A stretch of 64,000 nt of DNA from Plumapathes pennacea (lineage: Eukaryota > Cnidaria > Anthozoa > Antipatharia > Myriopathidae), in assembly GCA_964036295.1 (NCBI GenBank), contig OZ038464.1, positions 18,894,443 to 18,958,442 of the forward strand, read 5' to 3'. Every line of letters starts with the position of its first letter. The stretch's first letter is position 1. The position numbers and the translations under genes were made by a program. Of this stretch, positions 11,341 through 21,436 are shown piece after piece. The notes under the pieces were generated by a model. It had not been told where the DNA came from and searched no databases. It saw nothing but the letters and a program-made list of their open reading frames with translations.

Positions 11341-12360
11341 AGGGTGTTCATGATTTCGTGGACTCGGCCGCACGCAAGAAGTAGAAATTCATGCTGTGTC
11401 ATTTGTTCCCACACTGCATGATGCTTTTAGTTTGTAACAGTGTCATGAAAAACATGCCACCAGTAATTGGCAGACAATATTTGGCTCAGTTGGAAGTCCA
11501 ACAATGTAACTGGAAAATAGTTCATTTTAATACCTTCTAGTCAGCATTGTATTTTGTTAGGATGTTATCTCTGCTTTCTTCCGAAGTTTCGAGTCACTGC
11601 AAGGGCGTGCTCGCTACAAGATAAGGGACCCCACCAGCTATGCTGATTGTATATCGTGTGTGGATAAAGCATTCATTCAAGGGGAAACGTTTGTACCAGT
11701 TTGTAAGCGTGAATTTGTCAGCCGTTGCTGCTCGATCGCTTGTTATCTTGAGATAAAACTCAAATACAATACTCAACGAAACAAGGATTGCCGAAGTTCA
11801 TTAAAGTCTTTCCCGATTTCCCTTGGAGAAAAATTTTATATCGCTCCAAACCTTGTTTTCTAGGCTCTTGTATTGATTGGACTTTATAATACGAGTGCGT
11901 ATTGTTTTCATCACGTACTGTAACCGCCTAATTTGGTACGTGTAAATCATTTATGGCGCGAGTAACCTCAGAAATGTTTATCATATAATTAAAAAAAATA
12001 TATTCTCGTTAAGGCACTACCTTGCTTTTGCGTTACCCTGTAACGAGTTTTCGCTCGCTTTCAGCCAATCGCACTGCATGATTCACTTTAGTCACGTGAC
12101 GTTTGATTAAAAAGGATTACAGCAGCGATAGGCCGAAAAAAATGTTTCAGTGTTTGGACTGGAGTTTTTGTTTTCTTTTGTTCTCCCATCATAGATTCGC
12201 GTAAAGCTTTTGATGATCTGAGGAGCTGTGGCGCCTCACTCTGTGTGACAAGTCGATGTTGAATAATCAATTCTAGTTAAAGTTGAATAGGGAGGCAACA
12301 GCCTAGAGTGCTGGAACTTCCACTTCTATTTCGACCACAGGCAGCCCATGCTCCGGGGGT

Positions 12361-12961
12361 CTGTCTGTCTGTCACAGCTCTGAGTACGATTTTGCTGATA
12401 TCTACGATAAAATAAAATACGAAAAATATTACACTTTTACGTCTAGTATTGTGTCCTGGATCTCTTTCGAACACTTTGGAGCCGTTTTAGAGCTAATATA
12501 AAGATGTTTTAAATTATGCTCCCTCGCCCCCTACACAAAAAATGACAAGGCTGGAAAGTAATTTCGACCTTACCTGACATTTCGCTGATAAAATCACACT
12601 TCTCCAACAGCAGTCAAGCTCAAACTCCGGCGATCGCCACTGAGATAAATAGGCTTCCCTTTGGCCAAGTTAGAAGGTCCAGTGAACATCCGTTCTTGAG
12701 AAATCGCGAGAAATATTACTAGATTCAAATCCTTCGAGGCTTGCCAAAAACGAATTTGGACACGGGAAACCAACCGTCTCTCGAGTCTCGATCTGGTGAA
12801 CTCAAACCGCGACACACGCACCCGAAGGTGCGGAGAATTCGACAGACCAAAACAAACCCCAGCCTTGTCCCGAACGTGAATTGACCTCTCAGTCTATGGT
12901 TCTCTCCAAAAGTTCTCTTCAGATCAAACGTGGTCAATTTTCACGCTGTGACAGACAGACA
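12361..12961. mobile_element. Insertion with inverted CTGTCTGTCTGTCACAGC ends inside the GPCR pseudogene
   Basis: The left boundary CTGTCTGTCTGTCACAGC and right boundary GCTGTGACAGACAGACAG are exact inverses. The block sits exactly where unit A would have about 540 bp encoding the receptor's N-terminus through TM4, so insertion came with deletion or template switching. It holds no recognisable gene. Confidence 0.6.
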
Positions 12962-13462
12962 GATTGAAGTGAGTTTCTTGTTCATCCTCTTGATTTGCTC
13001 CTACGTGGCTCCTGTGGTCCTCATACTTTTGACCTACGTAGCCGTATCGCGAAAACTCCACCAAAGCAGTAACTTTGTGACAGCCCTGCATATAGTGACA
13101 GCGGCGAAAGGACGAGCTGGAAGGAAGCAATCGTTCACAAAGACCCAGATACTTCGCTTAGCCCAGAACAGAAAAGCCAGGGCCTTTTTAACGCCAATCG
13201 TGATTGTCTTCGTGCTGTCTATGCTCCCACTCAATGGTCTGCGCACAGGCTTAATTTTTAATGCCGAAATAACGGGGAAGGAATTCTTTCCGATTCTTTT
13301 GTATCTTATCAATGTGTGTGTGATTATTAACTCTGCGGTGAATCCGCTGATTTTTCGTTGAATTCTCAAGAATTCCGTAAGGAGATAAAGCGCGTATGTG
13401 GGCAATGGAACATGGTGGATAAAAGAACTAGAATTAATAGGCAAAATGTCATTAACTTATAG
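12962..13462 (+). pseudogene. Truncated GPCR pseudogene (TM5-TM7)
   Basis: Near-identical to codons 171-336 of the receptor at 9632-10642, starting IEVSFLFILLICSY. TM1-TM4 are absent. A one-base deletion within the NPLIY codons (GATTTATTCG in the intact copy, GATTTTTCG here, near 13350) shifts the frame and stops it at once; after the shift the old C-tail can still be read to about 13462. The homologous 5' piece at 12277-12343 also has a stop (CAGCCTAGAG). Not functional as a receptor. Confidence 0.92.
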
Positions 13463-13713
13463 CTTCGTTCATCTGGAGGCTTTTTATTTTTTGCCAGTTT
13501 TTCTTTAACGTGAAGCTATATAGGATTATAGTGCGTCGAAAAAAAGTGTTTTACAAGAAGTGATTTTGATTATCCTGTTCAAGGAACCACGAAGCGTGCA
13601 AAGAGATTGCCTGATAGAGAATGATGAATACTTATATTGTTATTTACGAGTCAGGGAGTCATACGTTTGTACTGGCAGGGCAAACAGTTTGCAACGAACA
13701 ATTTACTCATTAA

Positions 13714-14609
13714 TGTACCGATCAATTTGAAACTCGCACATCCCCCCCCCCCCCCCCCCCCGGGCATACCCCGGGCATTTGACCGCCTCCCTTGCCCGGG
13801 GAGGCGGGAATTTGACCAACCGCTCTCGCCCGGGGTGGGGCATTTGACCACAACCACGGAGGGGTGGGGAATTTGAACTCGTTCCCTCAATTTCGCTCTG
13901 CTTTACGCGAAAGTGTTTTAGCTGTGCGTACGTTGTGTGCTAAGTGTTTATTTTGTCTAAATTGAGAGGCATATCAGTGAATGTTCCAAGCACAACGTTC
14001 ATTCATCGAGGATCAATCTCCGATGTTGCGCCGTTACGATTTAAACAACTCGCAATAAAGCGCTGTTTCGTTCAAGGTATGGTTTGAAACCTTATCATTG
14101 GATGTTAAATAAATGCATTTTGTTAGCCTTACGGTTTAAAGAAAAATGTCAACGACTTTAATACCCTCGGCGCGTCGGAACACGACTCGCGGCATTTCTT
14201 GTCAACAAACGTGTCAATCCCCTTCGACTTTTTTCCCTTTGCCCAGTATATAAATAGTTTATAAATCTGCTTCAGTCTTGCAATCACTCGTATTTACTTC
14301 CTACAGTGTAATTCGCTTAAAGAAACAATTTTAGCCAACGTACTCACCGTTATCGAGCTCGGACGCGCGCGACTTTCACAATAACAAGTCAAATTGTTAG
14401 ACGTGTATCTGTTTTTCAGCGTTTTTTTGCCCCGGGGGTGGGGCATTTGACCACTAAATTCAGCCTTAAACCGGGGCATTTGAACAGTCATTTTGGCCCG
14501 AGGGTGGGGAATTTGACCATCGGAAAATCGAAAAGTTCAAATGCCCGGGGGGTTGCCGGGGGGGGGGGGGGGGGGGGGGGGATGTGCGAGTTTCGAATTG
14601 ATCGGTACA
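13714..14609. mobile_element. 896-bp TIR element with poly-C/poly-G ends, TAA target duplication
   Basis: The left terminus TGTACCGATCAATTTGAAAC and its inverse at the right bound the element, which is flanked by TAA on both sides. Just inside each TIR lies a long C run (13742-13760) and, inverted, a long G run (about 14562-14580). Subterminal GGGGCATTTGACCA motifs recur on both arms. Unit A shows the empty site (ACTCATTAGTTAGGG), so the boundaries are firm. A 3-bp TAA duplication fits a PIF/Harbinger-type MITE. No transposase is present. Confidence 0.85.
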
Positions 14610-15065
14610 TAATTAGGGATAGTCATGAGGAATATAGAAAGATTGTAATGTGAATAGGGAACGCAAATTGCTTTTGAGATATGAAGCCATCTGCCACGAA
14701 TATGTTTATCCATCGTTTTAACAAAGTTATACAACAGCTTTTATCGTCTCGTACTTAATGGGTGTGCTATTCTAAACACTTCTATAGGCTGTACAATTTG
14801 CTTGTTACCGTGTTGTATACAGAGTGATCTATCACGAATGTGCTATCAGGGTATGCAATTTTCTTGTTAACGTTGGAGACCGCCATCTGTCACGATATTT
14901 TATACTTCGATAGGTCATACAATCTACTTAGTCTTTACTACATCGTGAACAGCATCAATAGATCTTTTGATATACGCTTTTATTTGAATGGTCACATTTT
15001 TAGGTTTCATTTGTCATTTTTCTTGGTTGAGTCAAATTCACTTTTGACAGGGACAGGGGCAGGAT

Positions 15066-16003
15066 TAAAGCGAATCCAGCTGGTGTTATACCCAGTTTCG
15101 TCACTGATATAAACAATTGTCACCGTTTGTTGTTGTCGAGAAAACCTTGTTTGCACTTGGAAAAGAAGTGGGTTGCGAATTTAAAAAAAGTTTATTGTGA
15201 TCTACATAATTAACTCTGCGCGACTGTCAAGTTGGCTGAACTGACAGAAGTAATATAACTTTGTTTTTATTGTTAAATGTTAATTTTTTATGCGATGTTT
15301 TGTATAACCTCTCGGCCTCTTTAACAATGCGTCAGATCATTATACGATGAAATATGAATGAGCCAAAATAATCTTGCTTGGGCTATCTTATTTCACATTA
15401 GTTTTAGCACTTATTTTTTCACTGAGTACTGGAGGAGAACAGAGTTAGCAATCTACTGAAAAATTTCTGGTTCTATTATAATGGATCGTAGTTGTCTTGA
15501 CTTGGTATTGTAATTATTTCATGAATTTTTGACAATGCTTAATTTTTAAAATGAATTACATATCTTGGTCAGTTAAAGTGCAGACAACTTCTACCTAGCA
15601 AATGCCACGTTTCAAGTATTGGTGAACTCGACATGACTGTAGACATTGGTGCGATAAAAATTACTTTGTCTTCGATCCAATGAATAGTAAAGTTTGGGGC
15701 ATGTGTCATTCAAAGTGATATCGAACCAAATTTATGTTGATTTTACATTGGAGTTCTTTTTTTTTTTCACATGTTTTCATTTTAATAAGGCCTGTTTCAA
15801 ACGTCGAACTTCACCTTCGAATACAGTCTAAATTAGCTGAAACAGTAGATTTTGCTTATTTGCATTTATAAGTAATAACTTCAATTCTGCCGTGGCATAA
15901 TTCTACGGGAGAATTTTGACAGTCAGGGTTGTGAGAACTGTGGGACACACAGACGCACTTTTAACAAACATGCATCTAAAGCTGAATTACACAGAATTAC
16001 GTT
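15066..16003. other. Intergenic between unit B and the minus-strand GPCR
   Basis: About 940 bp with no supported gene. 15788-15870 resembles one arm of the MITE at 19749-19877 (TAAGGCCTGTTTCAAACG start). The stretch next to 16004 is probably 3' UTR of the receptor on the minus strand. Confidence 0.5.
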
Positions 16004-17074
16004 TCAAACATTACTGGTGCGAGTGTAAGCTGTTGAAGTGCTGGTGCTTGATATACTGAGACCTCTTTTGCGGGTATTAAGCAGACACACCAATTCCTTA
16101 AGCCCGGCTTTAAACTCTTCACAGCTAAAGCAATAGATGAGCGGATTGCCCGCGGAGTTTGTGATTGCACCAACTACGATGACGTAAATGAGTTGAGGGT
16201 AGTACGGTTTCGTGTGAAGTTCGAGCCAAAACGGAACGATCGTGCGTAAGACAGTGAGTGGAAACATCGAAATCGCGAAGAGAACCGCGACCGGTAATAG
16301 AATTCTGTGCGCGCGCCTGTTTTGCTGCAGGCGTTTTTCTTCAGTTTGTGACAGATCCTTCGGGTTCGATAATATGGTGACATCCGTGCCGTTAAACATC
16401 GTTTTTATGAACAAGTTGCTACTCTGCAAGGAGCGGCAGACTTGTGCACTCGTCCAACAGATGCATGCCAGTGGGAAGACGTAGGAACACAGCATGAGCA
16501 CTACTGTGTACGCTTGGAAAAAGCCGAGCGGCCACGTGAGGTAGCATTCTTTGACCATTGCGGTTTGTTCGTATTTCGTGAAGAAATAGAGCGGCAGAGA
16601 GAAAACCATAAACGAGAGAACCCACAAACAAGCCGAGACTTTCTTGGCTCTGCACAAAGCTGTTTTCCCTCTTATAGGCGCCCCAAGCGCAATTCCTCTG
16701 TAACGTTCAACTGCGATAGCAACGATTGTCCACACAGAAGCTCCGTAAAACATTTCGGGAATCGGGTAGAGGTAATGGCACGAAAATTCTCCGAATGGCC
16801 ACTTTGTTGGTAGTCTCTCCATAATCACTGCCAGAGGAAAGTTCACCAACAGCACCAACAGATCCGCGACAGCCAAGTTCTGGATGTAGAAATCTGTTGC
16901 CGACTTGGCTTTTGACTGTCTTCCCACGACGAGAACGACCAGGATGTTCCCAGCAACCCCAACCAATGCGATGAACACCTGTAAGCTTTGTTTTAAAGTC
17001 CCCTCGGCCAATGCTGGATGTTCAGTCGGGTTTTGCGTTATCGCGGAAGTGGATGATCCGTTCGCGTGCGCCAT
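16004..17074 (-). CDS. Rhodopsin-like (class A) GPCR, intact paralog
   Basis: Single-exon frame of 356 aa. The N-terminus is about 30 residues with an NGS glycosylation site at Asn5. Landmarks: GN in TM1 (N43), NLAVADLL in TM2 (D71), Cys99 before TM3, canonical-type ERY 123-125, Cys in KECYLTW (loop 2), TM6 with MFPLTVL rather than CWxP, and NPLIY 310-314. The C-tail has a possible palmitoylated Cys near 330 and a Ser/Thr-rich end suited to kinase phosphorylation. It shares long stretches with the receptor at 9632, such as FYGASVWTIVAIAV in TM3. The two genes converge, with their 3' ends facing each other. Ligand unknown; peptide or amine receptors are possible. Confidence 0.92.
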   Translation of the reverse strand: MAHANGSSTSAITQNPTEHPALAEGTLKQSLQVFIALVGVAGNILVVLVVGRQSKAKSATDFYIQNLAVADLLVLLVNFPLAVIMERLPTKWPFGEFSCHYLYPIPEMFYGASVWTIVAIAVERYRGIALGAPIRGKTALCRAKKVSACLWVLSFMVFSLPLYFFTKYEQTAMVKECYLTWPLGFFQAYTVVLMLCSYVFPLACICWTSAQVCRSLQSSNLFIKTMFNGTDVTILSNPKDLSQTEEKRLQQNRRAHRILLPVAVLFAISMFPLTVLRTIVPFWLELHTKPYYPQLIYVIVVGAITNSAGNPLIYCFSCEEFKAGLKELVCLLNTRKRGLSISSTSTSTAYTRTSNV

Positions 17075-19748
17075 TCAGTGTTATTCACGTTTGGACTTGT
17101 CGCTGACGGAACCTTGCTAGCAGCAAAGTTTTGCAGATTGGTGTTTTTTCTTCTTGAAGTACTTCTTCTCGTAAAGCTAAAACTCAGAAGAACTACGCAG
17201 TCGCACGTTGTTAGTTTCGTCGTATTTTAGTCAACACCCCCACATTTAAGGCTGTTCATTACGAACGCGTTTCGCTTGATTCAATCACATTACTGTTTGC
17301 ACTTCTCAATCCCTATACAGTACTGAGTAGTGACTCAGTTAAAAATCCGACTGATTCACAACACGTATATTCTCACAATGCCCTTAATTGCTGAATACAC
17401 CCCACGGGTGGTACGTCGAATTGGGAATGCAAATTGATAGGGCGCACATAAACAGCCTGGGGCTTGATATAGAATAAAAAGAATAATCTCAATATTCATA
17501 CTTGATGACGTGTATAAAATGTATTTGTTTATGAAGACCAACAGTTTCTCTCAGACGGTCTGACGATGCAAACTGAGCCAACTCTTGTGGTGAAGTGACC
17601 CGGGCAGGCGGGCAGGCATCCAACTCGTGCAAACGGGCCGCAGATTGTGCTTGCTAGATACTCTGGCTGAGATTGTTTTCGTGCAATACTTTACCTTACA
17701 GCGGAAAACTTTTTTTTATCACAGGCCGTTAGTCCGTAAAAAGGGTAATTAACTAGTGTAGGCGGCTGAACCATCGATTTTGTGAAAGCGGGTGGCTCAG
17801 GTTTATGGATCAATGAGGGCAAAATAACAAACGGTAATCTTGGGTGTTTGCTCGCCAACTGCAGTGAATGTCGTTTCCGTTTCCGTCAGTATATTGGAAA
17901 ACACAGCTAAAATCGTTTTATAGCCAAAGACAAACTGACTCAACTTGAAAAAAAAAAAAAAAAAAAACTGCAAAATCCTGAGACGTGATCAAGTGAAAGC
18001 TTTCAATAAGTACCGTCTAACAGCAGTGTTCACTTCCAACTCTCGAACTGTCAAATGAAACCTAAAAGGTGTGACCACGTAAATGAAAACTCTCCGTAAG
18101 TACTTTCTAATAGCAGTTTTCAGTTCCAAGTCCTGAACTGTCAAAAACCTAAAGGCTCACATTAAGGCTGTCAATGAGTACGTTATAATAACAGCGTCCA
18201 CTTCCAACTCCCAAACTGTCAATAAAACTTAAAAGGTGTGACCACACAAATGAATATTCACAATGAGTACATTCTGATAACATTAGTTCCAATTTCTGAA
18301 CTGTCAAATGAAACCCAGAGGTGTGAAAACTCGAGTGAAAGCTATATACAAAACTTTTGTATGACAGGGAACGAGTTAAAATGATGGACTACGCTGTGGA
18401 ATTTTCGTGAAGGTTTCCTTAAATTAAATAATTACTACGTACATCGTTAAAGAGAAATGCTTCCTGTGGAAAATAACTATTTCCACAAAATAATAACTCA
18501 AAGCGAGGAACCGTCAATTTTTTTCACGCTGTTATTTTGAGGAAAGGACCGCAGCGTTTCTGTTAGACGTATTTATTTCGGCGCTTCTTCCTGTGCTGTC
18601 GAGCGTAAAATGAGATCGCCGGGGTGGAGCCAAAACCGTCAACGGCTTCCACAACAGAATAAAAAAGAAACGAAACTTGAGTGGTTTGTGTTTCTAGTTC
18701 CCTTGAGCTGTGCGGTTCCCGATTTTCATCGTTTTCGGGCGAATTTCACGGGCCCACCGTGTGCAGTTTTCCCACTCGGGCACCTTGATGCAGCGGAAAA
18801 CTATGCCATTTTACACGCAAACTGGTCACTTCTTTATCTGTTAAATTAGTGTCGACATTTGGCAACTTTTCAATGCAAACGGAGCTTTGTCGCCCAAGTT
18901 GCTACCTTAAAACATCGAAGCCATCGTTTTGTTCTGGACGCTTAGTTGTTATTGCCTATTCAGTAAAATTCGACTGGGCCCTTGACCGCGCATGCAATCG
19001 TCCGCTGTTAGCGGACACAAGAGAAGCTGTAGAAAAGCGATCTGCCTTGCGTCTTACTTCCGTGTTTTTTTTTTTTTTTTTTTTTCGTTTGTGGTGCTGT
19101 TTGGTTTTGCGCCTCGCTTCTGCACTCTTTTTTCATAATCTCAGGTAAATTTTGGCTTGTACCATATTTATTCTGTAAAAATAAAAACAACAACAATAAC
19201 AACAACAACAAAACGGATCGGCGGCCGCTTTCCTCGGTGCTTCTGGTTGAGCGTAACGCCGAAAGCGGCTGTATCCGCAAGCATCATGGGAAATTGTGAG
19301 CCCACAGTCTGTAGTCCGCGGCTACTTCTCATAGGCTTACAGCGAAAACAAAATGGTCGCTGAGAAGTTAAAGAAGCAGTGTGCTGTTTAACGACGGAAA
19401 TATATCCCATAACAAAACTGGTTTGTGATCTTGGTGAAGTGTTGGACTACAGACGAGGTATGTAGAGTGATGTAAACAACAAGTTTTCGTAGAACGCGCG
19501 AGGCAGACCGCAGCACTGTGTTGTAGTTGGGTGAATGACCGACATGTTATGCAGTAGCTTCGTCTTTTGTTGTCCCATTTCAAATCATGTGACGATACCT
19601 TTCATTGAGAAGGAGTTCTTTCATTATGTTTTAAGTTATTCATAAATTCTGGGGTCTTTCTTGATTTATAACAACACAAACTACGAAGGAACAATTCCCA
19701 AATGTATCGTCGCCTGGGTAGGGGCGTGGGGACTTGCGAATATGACTG

Positions 19749-19877
19749 TTAGGCCCGGTGGGTCAAACGCCATACTTCACATGAGCCGAACTCAATGCAA
19801 ACTAGCTCAAACAATGGATTTTGCTCATTTGCATTAAGTTCGGATCATGTGAAGTACAGCGTTTGACCCTGGCCTTA
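19749..19877. mobile_element. Palindromic MITE, TIR TAGGCCCGGTGGGTCAAACG
   Basis: 129 bp. The left arm (TAGGCC, GTCAAACGC, ACTTCACATGA, CCGAACT, AATGCAAA) is mirrored in order by the right arm (TTTGCATTAAGTTCGG, TCATGTGAAGT, GCGTTTGAC, GGCCTTA). No coding capacity. Confidence 0.75.
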
Positions 19878-20001
19878 GTTTTATTCATCCTTCATCCTGC
19901 AAAGGAATGTGCAGCCACATCAATAAGCGAGGAGTTACGTTCAAAAGGAATTAAGTTATGCACTACAACGTCAAAGCAAATTGTGCTTTTCTTTGTCAGT
20001 G

Positions 20002-20229
20002 ATGGCCGAGAAAACGCAGCGAGACTTGCTCCAACAGATCAAAAATTATAGTGATGATCAGAGCAAATCATGCCGTAGATTATCGAAAGAAATTTATACG
20101 GTCTGTAACCCAAGGCTACTTGACAACATGGCAGACATACCGGAAACCACTGTGTGTGAGATATTACACAGAAAGATACCAGAGATAGAAATAGAGGAAG
20201 TAACGGAGACAGAAAGAGAACACAAATAA
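20002..20229 (+). CDS. Small orphan open frame (75 aa), doubtful
   Basis: Starts at the ATG of GATGGCCGAG and ends at TAA within CACAAATAAAG. The product is hydrophilic, begins MAEKTQRDLLQQIKNY and ends in an acidic stretch rich in Glu and Thr. No family is recognised. Codon composition looks plausible and an AATAAA overlaps the stop, but the length is within reach of chance and no partner exon was found. It could be a transposon fragment or a small gene. Confidence 0.25.
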   Translation: MAEKTQRDLLQQIKNYSDDQSKSCRRLSKEIYTVCNPRLLDNMADIPETTVCEILHRKIPEIEIEEVTETEREHK

Positions 20230-21149
20230 AGCCTTAAGCCTGTAAGATACAAGTAACCCACAGGCAGAACGTGACAGACAGAATGAGGCAAGAGAACAGA
20301 ACACTTGGAAATTAAGGAGGCTCGAGCGTCTGGTAAGATCAAGATCCTTGTGATCACAATCTCATAGTTAAATTTACAGCACTTGTTCAGGTTCGTGCAA
20401 CTTTTTGCCATGCCAGTTCTTCTCGCTCGCGATCGCCATTGTGTTTGTCAAACATTAACCAATCAGCGACGATGTTCAGCTGAACTCATGGAAGTGAGGT
20501 TGCTACCTCGCGCGCCCAGAGGTCCTTTCAGCTGACTTCGTCGTTCTTGTGGGAAAACTCTTGAAGGAGTAATATAAGGACCTCTGGATCCAGGCTAGAC
20601 ACAAGGTTAATTTCTTAAAACTCAAGTTGTTCTTCACTCATGAAAGCACATTATTTGACATTGGTTGTGGCTCAAAGCTGGATCTCACTTAGGCCTCCCA
20701 TGGTGAGAAAATCCCGTAAACGACCACCCCCCATAAGCGACCACTTAAAGCCAAACGAAGGGTGGTCACTTACAGGAGGTTCTACCGTGGACAGTGAGTG
20801 GCTTGATGGAACAAGGACGTTGATTTGCGGCACGCCGTTTACACAACCGCAAGTTCTTCTAATTAGAAAAAAACTTGAAAACTTTCCAAAAAATAATATA
20901 ATAATAACGGTAAACCGGCTTTAAATTTAATTACACAGATCTCTGTGGCAAGAAATTTCTCATAAAATTGTACTTATAAAAACGGTAATTGGAGTGAGAG
21001 CGCCATGTTTGAAGACTGCCGAACAGTTTCCTTGTCCGACGTAAGAAAATAAAATTATGTAGAAAAACCATGCCGACGAAGAACCGTATCGAAATATATT
21101 GTTCCAGTGGCCGAACTATTAGTCCGCGTCCAAGGTCTTGTTTATACGA

Positions 21150-21436
21150 GGGACACAAGGATAAGAGTAAGCACATTAAACATATGCGTCAAGTGAAACG
21201 AGCGACGCATGCAAGCGCACTAGAAGATATGCGTCAAGTGAAAACTGGCGAGTGACGCAAACATAAGCGCAATCATAAGACGTATGCGTGAAGTGAAAAC
21301 GAGTGATGCAAGCACAAGCACAAGAGACATACGTCAAATGAAAACGAGATATGCAAGCGCAAGAGACGAGTCAAATGGAAACGAGATACGCAAGCGCAAG
21401 AAATTATGTACGTCAAGTGAAAATGAGCGACACAAG
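21150..21436. repeat. Degenerate minisatellite of roughly 45-bp units
   Basis: About six copies of a unit built from ATGCGTCAAGTGAAAACGAG followed by YGACGCAAGCACAAGAGA, with unit length varying by indels. The open frames across it are by-products of the repeat. Confidence 0.7.

Larger units (their letters stand above)
11341..15065. repeat. GPCR locus duplication, unit B (with insertions)
   Basis: Second copy of the segment at 9240-11340, head to tail. It is interrupted by about 660 bp of unrelated sequence (about 11590-12250), by a block bounded by inverted CTGTCTGTCTGTCACAGC (12361-12961) that replaces the region encoding TM1-TM4, and by an 896-bp TIR element (13714-14609). Outside the insertions identity to unit A is high by eye. 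Confidence 0.83.

Noticed and set aside
12930..13361. 143-aa frame as a functional short GPCR
   Set aside because: It lacks TM1-TM4 and is frameshifted in NPLIY; its first residues come from inserted sequence.
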